Source: Kluyvera intermedia
GTDB lineage: Bacteria; Pseudomonadota; Gammaproteobacteria; Enterobacterales; Enterobacteriaceae
Reading direction: 5' to 3'
Assembly: GCF_034424175.1 (NCBI RefSeq)
Contig: NZ_CP139986.1
Coordinates: 2,542,001-2,606,000, forward strand
DNA length: 64,000 nucleotides
Below the pieces are notes generated by a model. The model made no database searches and had not been told where the DNA came from. It saw only the letters and a program-made list of their open reading frames with translations. The first letter of the stretch is position 1. Every line of letters begins with the position of its first letter. Position numbers and translations under genes: made by a program. Of the stretch, positions 51,908 to 60,288 are shown in pieces.

Positions 51908-51913
51908 TCTCCC

Positions 51914-51942
51914 ACGGGTGCCAAAAGGCGCCCGTTTTTTTC
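51914..51942 (+). terminator. Terminator of nemRA-gloA
   Basis: Arms ACGGGTGCC/GGCGCCCGT (one T-G pair), AAAA loop, seven T residues. Confidence 0.93.
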
Positions 51943-52011
51943 TCCCGCCTTTCCAAGCCACGGCAAAATTTGCCATAATGCGCGCTACTTTTTCTAAGTT
52001 AAGAGATTCAG

Positions 52012-52659
52012 ATGTCCGACAATGTGCAGCTTAATGGTCTATGCGACCGTTTTCGTGGGTTTTATCCCGTGGTGATTGATGTTGAAACCGCAGGATTCAA
52101 TGCCAAAACGGATGCTCTGCTCGAAGTAGCAGCAATCACGTTGAAAATGGATGAGCAAGGCTGGTTGATGCCGGACAACACGTTACATTTCCACGTTGAA
52201 CCGTTTGAAGGTGCCAATCTTGAACCAGAAGCGCTGGCGTTTAACGGTATCGACCCGAATAACCCGCTGCGTGGTGCGGTCAGCGAATATGACGCGCTGC
52301 ATGCTATCTTCAAGATGGTGCGCAAAGGGATTAAAGACAGTGATTGCAATCGGGCAATCATGGTGGCGCATAACGCCACATTTGATCATAGCTTTATGAT
52401 GGCCGCAGCCGAGCGCGCCTCGTTAAAGCGTAACCCGTTCCACCCGTTCGTTACCTTTGATACCGCCGCGCTTAGCGGGCTGGCGCTGGGGCAAACCGTG
52501 CTGTCAAAAGCCTGTGCCGCAGCCGGTATGGATTTCGACAGCAGCCAGGCCCACTCGGCGCTGTACGACACCGAACAGACCGCGACACTGTTCTGCGAAA
52601 TCGTCAACCGCTGGAAGCGTCTCGGCGGCTGGCCGCTACCGATAGCCACCGAAGAATAA
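52012..52659 (+). CDS. rnt: Ribonuclease T
   Basis: 215-aa 3'-5' exoribonuclease that trims tRNA and other stable RNA 3' ends. DEDD catalytic residues are in VIDVETAGF (Asp, Glu), AHNATFDHSF (Asp) and HSALYDTEQTA (His, Asp). In E. coli lhr follows; here a terminator and grxD come after 67 bp, so lhr is absent. Confidence 0.96.
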   Translation: MSDNVQLNGLCDRFRGFYPVVIDVETAGFNAKTDALLEVAAITLKMDEQGWLMPDNTLHFHVEPFEGANLEPEALAFNGIDPNNPLRGAVSEYDALHAIFKMVRKGIKDSDCNRAIMVAHNATFDHSFMMAAAERASLKRNPFHPFVTFDTAALSGLALGQTVLSKACAAAGMDFDSSQAHSALYDTEQTATLFCEIVNRWKRLGGWPLPIATEE

Positions 52660-52666
52660 TCGTATA

Positions 52667-52693
52667 AAAAAAGCGCCTTAAAGGCGCTTTTTT
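52667..52693. terminator. Bidirectional terminator between rnt and grxD
   Basis: GCGCC/GGCGC stem flanked by A6 upstream and T6 downstream, loop TTAAA. It can serve both convergent genes. Confidence 0.9.
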
Positions 52694-52726
52694 GTTTTCG
52701 GTACCCGACCTACACAAACCAGGCAA

Positions 52727-53071
52727 TTATTCTGCTTTTGGCTCTTCAGCGTATTTCGCCGCGGTCTCTTTAATGAGAGGCTGCAGTTCACCGCGCTGAT
52801 ACATTTCAATAATGATGTCACAGCCACCAACCAGCTCACCATCCACCCACAGCTGTGGGAAGGTTGGCCAGTTTGCGTATTTTGGCAGCTCAGCGCGAAT
52901 ATCTGGGTTCTGCAGGATGTCAACATAAGCGAAGCGCTCGCCACAGGCAGACAGCGCCTGAACCGCCTGAGCGGAGAAGCCGCAGCTTGGCAGTTTTGGA
53001 GAACCTTTCATATACAGCAGGATTGGGTTTTCAGCGATCTGGCGCTGAATTTTTTCAATTGTCTCGCTCAT
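52727..53071 (-). CDS. grxD: Monothiol glutaredoxin GrxD (Grx4)
   Basis: 114-aa CGFS-type glutaredoxin that holds and transfers [2Fe-2S] clusters with glutathione and BolA. The active site is PSCGFSAQAV; glutathione-contact segments are WPTFPQLWVDGELVGGCDII. Convergent with rnt. Standard length. Confidence 0.96.
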   Translation of the reverse strand: MSETIEKIQRQIAENPILLYMKGSPKLPSCGFSAQAVQALSACGERFAYVDILQNPDIRAELPKYANWPTFPQLWVDGELVGGCDIIIEMYQRGELQPLIKETAAKYAEEPKAE

Positions 53072-53411
53072 TGTCTTGCTTCCTCACACTTCTTTTTACG
53101 ACAGTAGTCCGCCATTGTAGCGTTTCAGGCTGCGAACCGAAAATAACATTTTGTTCACGCTTTACTATTTTATCGTCTGTTCTCTTAAGTTGCTTTATAA
53201 ATATGTCTTTATCGGCAGCAACCGGGAAAATGTGTTCATTTTTTAGCTCAAGTTGTATCAATTGATGTTTTTTTTTGCAGTTGCTAACGAAACAACGTTT
53301 TAGACCTAAAAACAGTATTAACATTTCGTGTTTTTATAGATTAGAATCGTTGGGTTTTGTAAACCATACCCAGGCAAGGATGTATCGCCTGATTACTCAG
53401 AGGGTTGTTCA
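53072..53411. other. Geneless region between divergent grxD and mepH
   Basis: 340 bp, AT-rich, presumably holding both promoters. The ORFs inside are short and low in coding character. No recognisable operator, terminator or small RNA was identified. Confidence 0.55.
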
Positions 53412-54242
53412 GTGGCGCAGATAAAAAAATGGTCGTTCACGCTCTGTGCATTGTTGTTTACATCGTTATCTTTCACGCCGTTGGCGCATGCAACCGGGCA
53501 TGCCAAAACACCCACGGCGCAAAAATCGCTTCCCGTAAAAGGCAGTGAACGTAAGAAAAAAAGCACAGACACCAAATCCACCACCAAGAAAAAAACCACC
53601 GCGACTACTACGAAGAAAAAAACCGCAACCGCCGTGGCGAAAAAATCAACATCAACCACCAGCCGCAAAAAATCCGCTACGCGTACCGCAAAAGCCAGCA
53701 GAAAAGGCAGCACGCTGAAAACTGCCAACCTCGTCACGACCTGCAAACCCGCGCGTAAAGGCCACAAAAAATCCTGTACCACCAGCCCTGCCGAAAGCCA
53801 ACCCACTACCATTGCCCAGGCACACAAAGTTCGCGTGCAAAAAGCGCAGAAAACGGCGATGAACAAACTGATGGGTCAGCTAGGTAAGCCTTACCGTTGG
53901 GGCGGCAACTCCCCTCGTACCGGTTTCGATTGCAGCGGTCTGGTGTATTACGCCTATAAAGATCTGGTCAATATTCGTATTCCGCGCACCGCCAATGAAA
54001 TGTACCACTTGCGTGACGCCCGCCCGGTAAACCGTGGCGAGCTGGAAAGCGGCGATCTGGTCTTCTTCCGCACCCAAGGTCGTGGTACAGCTGACCATGT
54101 GGGTGTTTACGTCGGCAACGGTAAGTTCATTCAGTCGCCTCGCACCGGTCGTGATATCCAAATCACCTCATTGAGCGAAGATTATTGGGTGCGTCATTAT
54201 GTCGGCGCTCGCCGCGTGGTAACCCCTAAGACCATTCGTTAA
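53412..54242 (+). CDS. mepH: Murein DD-endopeptidase MepH (NlpC/P60)
   Basis: 276-aa periplasmic hydrolase that cleaves DD cross-links during cell-wall growth. It has a signal peptide (LCALLFTSLSFTPLAHA), then a low-complexity Lys/Thr/Ser-rich linker (about residues 30-130). The NlpC/P60 domain follows with Cys in GFDCSGLVYYA and His in TADHVGVYVG. GTG 53412 follows AGAGGG. The linker is diverged from E. coli, the catalytic domain very similar. Confidence 0.95.
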   Translation: MAQIKKWSFTLCALLFTSLSFTPLAHATGHAKTPTAQKSLPVKGSERKKKSTDTKSTTKKKTTATTTKKKTATAVAKKSTSTTSRKKSATRTAKASRKGSTLKTANLVTTCKPARKGHKKSCTTSPAESQPTTIAQAHKVRVQKAQKTAMNKLMGQLGKPYRWGGNSPRTGFDCSGLVYYAYKDLVNIRIPRTANEMYHLRDARPVNRGELESGDLVFFRTQGRGTADHVGVYVGNGKFIQSPRTGRDIQITSLSEDYWVRHYVGARRVVTPKTIR

Positions 54243-54246
54243 TCAC

Positions 54247-54274
54247 TTACCCCGTTTGTTAATAAACGGGGTAA
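54247..54274 (+). terminator. Terminator of mepH
   Basis: 11-bp arms TTACCCCGTTT/AAACGGGGTAA, 6-nt loop, tail GCTTATCTTTT. Confidence 0.75.
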
Positions 54275-54315
54275 GCTTATCTTTTATCTCACCTTTTAAT
54301 TTGCTACTCTATCCT

Positions 54316-54339
54316 CACTCAATACAAGGTTATTGAGTG
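54316..54339 (+). promoter_or_regulatory. 5' UTR stem-loop of sodB (RyhB target leader)
   Basis: 9-bp arms CACTCAATA/TATTGAGTG in the leader. The ribosome-binding and start region AAGGAGAGTAGCAATGTC is the same as in E. coli, where RyhB pairs with Hfq help under iron limitation. A TACTCT -10 lies at 54305-54310. Confidence 0.6.
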
Positions 54340-54365
54340 GATAAACTATAATAAGGAGAGTAGCA

Positions 54366-54947
54366 ATGTCGTTCGAATTACCTGCATTACCGTATGCCAA
54401 AGACGCTCTTGTCCCACACATTTCTGTGGAAACGCTTGAGTACCATTATGGTAAACACCACCAGACTTATGTCACTAACCTGAACAACCTGGTTAAAGGC
54501 ACCCCGTTTGAAGGCAAAACGCTCGAAGAGATCGTGCGCACGTCTGAAGGCGGTGTGTTCAACAACGCGGCTCAGGTCTGGAACCACACTTTCTACTGGA
54601 ACTGCCTGGCCCCTAACGCTGGCGGCGAACCGACCGGTGCAGTTGCTGACGCCATCAACAAAGCGTTTGGTAGCTTCGCTGAGTTCAAAGCACAGTTTAC
54701 TGACGCGGCAGTCAAAAACTTCGGTGCGGGCTGGACATGGCTTGTGAAGAAGGCTGACGGCTCGCTGGCCATTGTCTCAACGTCTAACGCGGGTACGCCT
54801 CTGACCACTGATGCAACGCCACTGCTGACCGTGGATGTGTGGGAACATGCTTACTACATTGATTACCGCAATGCGCGTCCAAACTATCTGGAGCACTTCT
54901 GGGCTCTGGTGAACTGGAAGTTTGTGGCTGAAAATCTGGCCGCATAA
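54366..54947 (+). CDS. sodB: Iron superoxide dismutase SodB
   Basis: 193-aa cytosolic Fe-SOD, dimer. Metal ligands: His27 (YHYGKHH), His74 (VWNHTFYW), Asp and His in LTVDVWEHAYY. The Fe/Mn-SOD C-terminal domain is complete. The leader matches the RyhB-regulated E. coli gene. With sodC missing from its E. coli location, this is the only superoxide dismutase in the window. Confidence 0.97.
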   Translation: MSFELPALPYAKDALVPHISVETLEYHYGKHHQTYVTNLNNLVKGTPFEGKTLEEIVRTSEGGVFNNAAQVWNHTFYWNCLAPNAGGEPTGAVADAINKAFGSFAEFKAQFTDAAVKNFGAGWTWLVKKADGSLAIVSTSNAGTPLTTDATPLLTVDVWEHAYYIDYRNARPNYLEHFWALVNWKFVAENLAA

Positions 54948-54987
54948 GTTGTAAAACCCGACCATATTGAGCCGGGTTTACTCTATT

Positions 54988-55020
54988 ACGCAGAAGAGTC
55001 AATCTTCTGCGTTTTTGTTT
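54988..55020. terminator. Terminator between sodB and ydhP
   Basis: 10-bp arms ACGCAGAAGA/TCTTCTGCGT, 5-nt loop, TTTTGTTTTT tail. It ends at the ydhP stop. An additional imperfect stem lies at 54951-54981. Confidence 0.9.
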
Positions 55021-56187
55021 TTACTGGCTCGCCAGCGCCTCTTCACCTCGGCGACGGCTGCTTACCACCACAACTAACAATGCCAGCCCCGCCACAATTG
55101 CGCCCATCACGGGAACAAAAGCGTAGCCCATCCCGCCTGAAATCACGGCACCACCAGCAACCGCACCCAGCGCATTACCAAGATTAAATGCCCCGATATT
55201 GACCGATGATGACAGACCTGGCGCTTCATGCGCTACCCGCATCACGCGCATCTGCAACGGTGGCACCACCGCGAAGGTTGCCGCACCCCAGACCACCATG
55301 CTCACTGCGGCCCCTAACTGGGTTTGCGCAAGGAACGGAATCGCCAACATAATAACCATCAACAGCAGCAAGAAGCCTTTCAACGTGCCGCTGACGGAGC
55401 GGTCAGCAAATTTACCGCCCAGGTAGTTACCGATGGAGAAACCAACGCCAATCAACACCAGCATCAGTGTGATAAAACCTGACGATGCGTGGGTGATGGT
55501 GTGCAGTACCGGAGAAATGTAGGTATAGAGCGTGAACATGGCGCCCGCACCTAATACGGTCGTTAACAGCGCAGACAGGACCTGCGGACGGACCAGTACC
55601 GACAGCTCGCGCTTAACATCCGGTTTCTCCCCCGCCCCACCTTTTGGAAGAGAAAACCACAGACTGATGATGGCAATCACACCAAGCCCCGCGGTTGCCA
55701 TAAACGACATACGCCAGCCGATAGTTTCCCCAAGCCATGTTGCCGCAGGCACTCCGCCAATGTTAGCAATGGTCAGCCCCATAAACATGGTTGCAACGGC
55801 GCTGGCCTGCTTGTGCTTTGGTACCACGCTCGCCGCCACCACTGAGCCAAGACCAAAGAAAGCGCCATGGTTGAGGCTGGTGATAATGCGCGAGAGCATT
55901 AAGGTGGTGTAGTCCGGCGAGATAGCGGACAGTACGTTGCCAAGGGTAAAGATAGCCATCAGGAAAATCAGCGCATTACGACGACCGCGATGTGACAGTA
56001 ATAGCGTCATCAGCGGCGCGCCAACCATCACGCCAACCGCATAGGCGCTGATCAACATACCGGCGGCGGGAATTGAGACATCAACCCCTTTCGCGATAAC
56101 CGGCAATAAGCCCATCGGCGAGAATTCGGTCGTACCAATACCAAAGGCCCCAATGGCTAAAGCCAATAAGGGAAAATTAATTTTCAT
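55021..56187 (-). CDS. ydhP: MFS transporter YdhP
   Basis: 388-aa, 12-helix major facilitator of the sugar-efflux/arabinose-efflux type, substrate not established. It starts MKINFPLLALAIGAFGIGTTEFSPMGLLPVIA with the conserved EF/P motif of this subfamily; the loop 2-3 motif is LLSHRGRRNAL. GGAGC precedes ATG 56187. Confidence 0.93.
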   Translation of the reverse strand: MKINFPLLALAIGAFGIGTTEFSPMGLLPVIAKGVDVSIPAAGMLISAYAVGVMVGAPLMTLLLSHRGRRNALIFLMAIFTLGNVLSAISPDYTTLMLSRIITSLNHGAFFGLGSVVAASVVPKHKQASAVATMFMGLTIANIGGVPAATWLGETIGWRMSFMATAGLGVIAIISLWFSLPKGGAGEKPDVKRELSVLVRPQVLSALLTTVLGAGAMFTLYTYISPVLHTITHASSGFITLMLVLIGVGFSIGNYLGGKFADRSVSGTLKGFLLLLMVIMLAIPFLAQTQLGAAVSMVVWGAATFAVVPPLQMRVMRVAHEAPGLSSSVNIGAFNLGNALGAVAGGAVISGGMGYAFVPVMGAIVAGLALLVVVVSSRRRGEEALASQ

Positions 56188-56318
56188 ACAAAAGCTCCGC
56201 TAAGCCACACGCAATACGCGGCATGACAACATGGGGCAAAAGCATGACATTAATCACAGAAAAACAGAAGTGTACAAAACAGCAAAAGATTATTGCTAAT
56301 TGGGTAACAATAATACGA

Positions 56319-56338
56319 GAGGGAGCGGATGCTCCCTC
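56319..56338 (-). terminator. Hairpin after ynhF
   Basis: 8-bp arms GAGGGAGC/GCTCCCTC, 4-nt loop, 9 bp beyond the ynhF stop on the minus strand; the following TCGTATTATT is moderately T-rich. Confidence 0.6.
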
Positions 56339-56347
56339 ACAGAGGGA

Positions 56348-56437
56348 TTAATGCAATATAGCGGTGAAACTTGCTGCGACGATCAGAGCAAGCGCAATAA
56401 AGGTAGTACCGAGTGACAACTTAAGATCGGTGCTCAT
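56348..56437 (-). CDS. ynhF: Small membrane protein YnhF (29 aa)
   Basis: A 29-codon gene below usual ORF cut-offs. It begins MSTDLKLSLGTTFIAL and ends FTAILH, close to E. coli YnhF in sequence and identical in length, and in the same position and orientation beside purR. A single hydrophobic helix with short polar ends. AGGAG is well placed before ATG 56437. Function is unknown; in E. coli it is an inner-membrane small protein. Confidence 0.93.
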   Translation of the reverse strand: MSTDLKLSLGTTFIALALIVAASFTAILH

Positions 56438-56672
56438 CAATTTTTCTCCTTTTGATTTCCACAGTAAAACTGCGTTTAATCATTTTTGCACAGTTAATCG
56501 TAAAAATCTTCACAGATTTAGCAGGATGTTTGTTTTTGTTCTTCCACTTTGCGCCAGGATAAGTCAAAATTCGACGCTTATTTATAAGCGTACCGGCCAT
56601 TGACCCCCTCCTGTCGTCCTGTATCGTTTTCCCGGCGAAATGCAATCTGCAAGATTGTACCAGGGTGTGTGA

Positions 56673-56688
56673 AGGCAAACGTTTTCCT
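56673..56688. promoter_or_regulatory. PurR operator O1 of purR
   Basis: AGGCAAACGTTTTCCT, close to the PurR consensus ACGCAAACGTTTGCGT, 44 bp upstream of the purR start. Confidence 0.85.
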
Positions 56689-56731
56689 TTCGGTTTTATC
56701 AGGGGCAGGCCAGGGTCTGGAGTGAGATGGA

Positions 56732-57757
56732 ATGGCAACAATTAAAGATGTAGCGAAGCGCGCAAACGTTTCCACTACAACCGTATCACATGTAATTAAC
56801 AAAACCCGTTTTGTCGCTGAAGACACGCGTGAAGCGGTTTGGGCAGCCATTAAAGAGCTGCACTACTCGCCAAGCGCCGTGGCGCGTAGCCTTAAGGTTA
56901 ACCACACCAAATCGATCGGTTTATTGGCAACCAGTAGCGAGGCGGCGTATTTTGCTGAAATCATCGAAGCCGTTGAGAAAAACTGCTTTGAGAAAGGCTA
57001 TACCCTAATTCTTGGCAACGCGTGGAATAATCTTGAGAAACAGCGCGCGTATTTGTCGATGATGGCGCAAAAGCGCGTAGATGGCCTGTTGGTCATGTGC
57101 TCAGAGTACCCGGAATCTCTGCTCACGATGCTCGAAGAGTATCGCAACATCCCGATGGTGGTGATGGACTGGGGAGAATCCAAAGCTGACTTTACTGACT
57201 CCGTGATTGATAACGCCTTTGAGGGCGGTTATATGGCGGGTCGTTATCTGGTGGAACGCGGGCATCGCGATATCGGCGTGATCCCAGGGCCGCTGGAGCG
57301 TAACACTGGTGCGGGTCGTCTGGCGGGCTTTATGAAAGCCATGGAAGAGACGATGATAAACGTCCCAACCAACTGGATTGTACAGGGCGATTTTGAGCCT
57401 GAGTCTGGCTATCGTGCGATGCAGCAAATCCTGTCCCAGCACCCTCGTCCAACCGCAATCTTCTGCGGTGGCGATGTCATGGCGATGGGCGCACTGTGTG
57501 CTGCCGATGAAATGGGTCTGCGGGTTCCGCAGGATATTTCGCTTATCGGTTACGATAACGTGCGCAACTCCCGTTTCTTTACCCCGGCGCTGACGACGAT
57601 TCATCAGCCAAAAGATTCACTGGGTGAAACGGCCTTCAATATGTTGATGGACCGCATCGTAAGTAAGCGTGAGGTGTCTCAGTCGATTGAGGTGCATCCG
57701 CGCCTCATCGAACGCCGCTCCGTGGCCGACGGCCCGTATCGCGACTATCGCCGCTAA
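56732..57757 (+). CDS. purR: Purine repressor PurR (LacI family)
   Basis: 341-aa repressor of purine biosynthesis that uses hypoxanthine or guanine as corepressor. The HTH is TIKDVAKRANVSTTTVSHVINKTRFV, followed by the hinge and effector domain ending RRSVADGPYRDYRR. Autoregulated through O1 upstream and O2 inside codons 10-15. The purine theme continues in neighbouring punR-punC. Confidence 0.97.
   Translation: MATIKDVAKRANVSTTTVSHVINKTRFVAEDTREAVWAAIKELHYSPSAVARSLKVNHTKSIGLLATSSEAAYFAEIIEAVEKNCFEKGYTLILGNAWNNLEKQRAYLSMMAQKRVDGLLVMCSEYPESLLTMLEEYRNIPMVVMDWGESKADFTDSVIDNAFEGGYMAGRYLVERGHRDIGVIPGPLERNTGAGRLAGFMKAMEETMINVPTNWIVQGDFEPESGYRAMQQILSQHPRPTAIFCGGDVMAMGALCAADEMGLRVPQDISLIGYDNVRNSRFFTPALTTIHQPKDSLGETAFNMLMDRIVSKREVSQSIEVHPRLIERRSVADGPYRDYRR
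56760..56775. promoter_or_regulatory. PurR operator O2 inside purR
   Basis: GCGCAAACGTTTCCAC, within the start of the purR coding sequence, as in E. coli. Bound PurR would act as a roadblock. Confidence 0.85.
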
Positions 57758-57764
57758 GTCCTGA

Positions 57765-57791
57765 TGCGGACGCCTTATTCCGGCGTCCGCA
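57765..57791. terminator. Hairpin shared by the purR and punR ends
   Basis: 10-bp arms TGCGGACGCC/GGCGTCCGCA with a 7-nt loop between convergent genes. The punR stop codon lies in the loop. T tracts are weak; REP-like character. Confidence 0.6.
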
Positions 57792-58686
57792 GCCACTCAT
57801 CGTTTAACGTCTCACTGTCTCCCAGATACTCTAACAACCAGCTTAATGCCGGTGAGGCTTCGCTTTGCTGCCAGGTGAGACAACAGGCTGCATCCGGGAA
57901 GGGATTTTCCAGTGTTAATGCGACCCACTCCCCGCTCTCAAGCCACGGTTGCGCCCGATGTCCGGGTACCATTGCCGCGCATAGTCCAGCAGAAATGCAG
58001 GTTTCCGACGACGCCCAGTCCGGTACCACCACTCTTTTTTGGTTATCCAGAAGCCAGGTCGTCCGCTTGGGTAGCGAGCGAGAGGTATCCTCAAGCACCA
58101 ATGAAGGCCAATTGCGCAACACATCATCGCTGAGCGGCCCTTCCATCTTTGCCAGCGGATGCGAACAGGCGACAACGCAGTGCCAATTAAGCTTACCCAT
58201 GTCGCGAAAGGCAAAACGCCCGCCGATTGGGATGGCCTGGGTCGCGCCAATCGCCAGTTCCACGCGACCATCCGACAACGCATCCCACACGCCGTTGAAA
58301 ACTTCCTGAAATACGATCAGCTCAACATCGTTAAAGTGGCGATAGAAATCAACAATCATCTGGCGAGTCCGTTCCGGTTTAACGATGTTATCTACCGCAA
58401 TAGCCAACTGCCCACGCCAGCCGTTGGCAATCTGCTGACACTGTTGGCGGGTGATCTGCATTTTTTTGATAACAGATCGCCCTTCTTTCAAAAACCATGC
58501 ACCGGCAGGCGTTAGCTCAACGTCCCGGTGCCGCCGTTCAAACAAAGGCACCGCAAGCCATTCCTCTAACTGACGGACGGTATAGCTCACCGCCGAAGGC
58601 ACACGGTGTAATTCCTGCGCCGCGGCGCTAAAGCTGCCGTTGCGCGCAACGGCATCAACCACTTCTAAGGAATATTCAGACCACAT
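57775..58686 (-). CDS. punR: LysR-family activator PunR (YdhB)
   Basis: 303-aa LysR-type regulator that activates the divergent transporter gene punC in E. coli. The N-terminal winged HTH is EVVDAVARNGSFSAAAQELHRVPSAVSYTVRQLE, followed by a two-lobed effector domain. The C-terminal tail is shorter than the 310 aa I recall for E. coli. Divergent from punC with a symmetric site between. Confidence 0.94.
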   Translation of the reverse strand: MWSEYSLEVVDAVARNGSFSAAAQELHRVPSAVSYTVRQLEEWLAVPLFERRHRDVELTPAGAWFLKEGRSVIKKMQITRQQCQQIANGWRGQLAIAVDNIVKPERTRQMIVDFYRHFNDVELIVFQEVFNGVWDALSDGRVELAIGATQAIPIGGRFAFRDMGKLNWHCVVACSHPLAKMEGPLSDDVLRNWPSLVLEDTSRSLPKRTTWLLDNQKRVVVPDWASSETCISAGLCAAMVPGHRAQPWLESGEWVALTLENPFPDAACCLTWQQSEASPALSWLLEYLGDSETLNDEWLRTPE

Positions 58687-58694
58687 TTTTTGCC

Positions 58695-58709
58695 TTCAAA
58701 TATTTTGAA
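58695..58709. promoter_or_regulatory. PunR binding site candidate
   Basis: TTCAA-ATATT-TTGAA is a perfect 15-bp LysR-type site (T-N11-A symmetry), 9 bp upstream of the punR start. A half copy, TCAAATATT, is at 58718-58726 on the punC side. Confidence 0.6.
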
Positions 58710-58797
58710 TCCATGACTCAAATATTAGCGTTTCACAACCACCATTGCACTCTCTACACTCTGCGCAATTGTTTATTCATGAGAAAAAGGTCGATTT

Positions 58798-59991
58798 ATG
58801 CAACCGGGGAAAGGATTTTTAGTCTGGCTAGCAGGACTGAGCGTGCTGGGTTTTCTGGCGACAGATATGTATTTACCTGCCTTTGCGGTTATTCAGGAAG
58901 ATCTGCAAACACCAGCATCCGCAGTGAGTGCCAGCCTGAGTTTGTTCCTCGCCGGTTTTGCCCTCGCGCAGCTTTTGTGGGGGCCGCTGTCAGACCGCTA
59001 CGGCCGTAAACCGATTCTGCTGACCGGGTTAACCATTTTTGCGCTGGGCTGCATAGGCATGTTGTGGGTGCGTGATGGTACCACACTGCTGGTACTGCGC
59101 TTTGTACAGGCCGTAGGCGTTTGTGCGGCGGCCGTAACCTGGCAGGCGATGGTGACTGACTATTATCCTGCGCAGCGCACTAACCGTATTTTCGCCACGA
59201 TTATGCCACTGGTCGGCCTATCTCCAGCCCTCGCCCCGCTTCTGGGTAGCTGGTTATTAGTGCATTTTGATTGGCAGGCCATTTTTGCGGCATTATTTAT
59301 CATTACCCTGGTGCTGATGTTACCCGCATTTCGCCTGAAGCCGGCACACAAGAAAAATGCCACCAGCGAAGAAAAGCTGACCTTTATGCGCCTGCTGCGC
59401 AGTAAGGACTATCGTGGCAACGTTCTGATTTACGCCGCGTGCTCTGCGAGTTTCTTCGCATGGCTGACAGGTTCGCCATTTATTCTGCATGAAATGGGTT
59501 ATAGCCCAACCGTCATTGGCCTGAGCTACGTTCCTCAGACCATCGCTTTCTTGATTGGTGGCTACGGTTGCCGTGCCGCACTGCAAAAATGGCAGGGTGC
59601 TCAACTTCTGCCATGGCTTTTGGTGGTCTATGCCCTCAGCGTTATTGGTACCTGGGGCGCTGGTCTGGCAGAGAATGCCTCGCTGACTGCGTTACTGATC
59701 CCCTTCTGCGTGATGGCTATCGCCAACGGGGCGATTTATCCTATCGTCGTCGCTCAGGCTTTGAAGCCCTTTCCGCAGGCAACCGGGCGCGCCGCTGCGT
59801 TACAGAATACGTTGCAGCTGGGCCTTTGCTTCCTGGCAAGCCTTGCCGTGTCGACGCTCATCGCCACCCCGCTGCTGACTACCACCTGTGTGATGCTTGT
59901 CACCGTGGTGCTGGCGACGATAGGTTACAGAATGCAGCTCGCGGCACGCCGTGAAGAACGTGCTGCCGAACAGACCACATCTCACGCCTAA
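58798..59991 (+). CDS. punC: Purine nucleoside MFS transporter PunC (YdhC)
   Basis: 397-aa, 12-helix DHA1-type major facilitator (Bcr/CflA subfamily) that moves purine nucleosides such as adenosine in E. coli. It starts GKGFLVWLAGLSVLGFLATDMYLPAF (D-x-Y-L-P motif); loop 2-3 is GPLSDRYGRKPILL. Expression expected under PunR and PurR. Confidence 0.94.
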   Translation: MQPGKGFLVWLAGLSVLGFLATDMYLPAFAVIQEDLQTPASAVSASLSLFLAGFALAQLLWGPLSDRYGRKPILLTGLTIFALGCIGMLWVRDGTTLLVLRFVQAVGVCAAAVTWQAMVTDYYPAQRTNRIFATIMPLVGLSPALAPLLGSWLLVHFDWQAIFAALFIITLVLMLPAFRLKPAHKKNATSEEKLTFMRLLRSKDYRGNVLIYAACSASFFAWLTGSPFILHEMGYSPTVIGLSYVPQTIAFLIGGYGCRAALQKWQGAQLLPWLLVVYALSVIGTWGAGLAENASLTALLIPFCVMAIANGAIYPIVVAQALKPFPQATGRAAALQNTLQLGLCFLASLAVSTLIATPLLTTTCVMLVTVVLATIGYRMQLAARREERAAEQTTSHA

Positions 59992-60023
59992 TCATCAGGC
60001 ATATCAATGCCATGATAAATCGT

Positions 60024-60068
60024 TAGGACGCTAAGATTTTTAGTTGAATCAATAAACTTAGCGTCCTA
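60024..60068. other. Long inverted repeat between punC and cfa
   Basis: 12-bp perfect arms TAGGACGCTAAG and CTTAGCGTCCTA around a 21-nt AT-rich loop. No T tract follows. It may be a punC transcript end, an upstream cfa element or an unannotated RNA structure. Confidence 0.5.
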
Positions 60069-60242
60069 TACTGGATCGGCATCACATAATTAATATACAG
60101 TGCAGTTATTGAGCGGCGGCAGGATGCCACCCATTAAACCATGGATTGGCTTTCAGCAAGGGACTCCTCCCTTTCTCTATGTTACGTCGGATAGCAGGCT
60201 CACGAATTATTCGTGACATTTCTCACAAACCAAGAAAAGCGT

Positions 60243-60249
60243 CTACGCT
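60243..60249 (+). promoter_or_regulatory. Sigma-S type -10 of the proximal cfa promoter
   Basis: CTACGCT resembles the sigma-S -10 consensus CTACACT and lies about 40 bp before the cfa start, where E. coli has its stationary-phase cfa promoter. Confidence 0.6.
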
Positions 60250-60288
60250 GTTTTAAGGTTCTGATCAACAGGTCGGGATGGAGAGGCT

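Noticed and set aside
53393..53866. Long hydrophobic ORF antisense to mepH
   Set aside because: It mirrors the Lys/Thr-rich linker of MepH, whose antisense codons read as Phe/Val/Leu; no independent support.
54945..54960. Second Ter site (contains GTTGTAA)
   Set aside because: Only the short GTTGTAA core matches; the flanking Ter consensus bases are absent.
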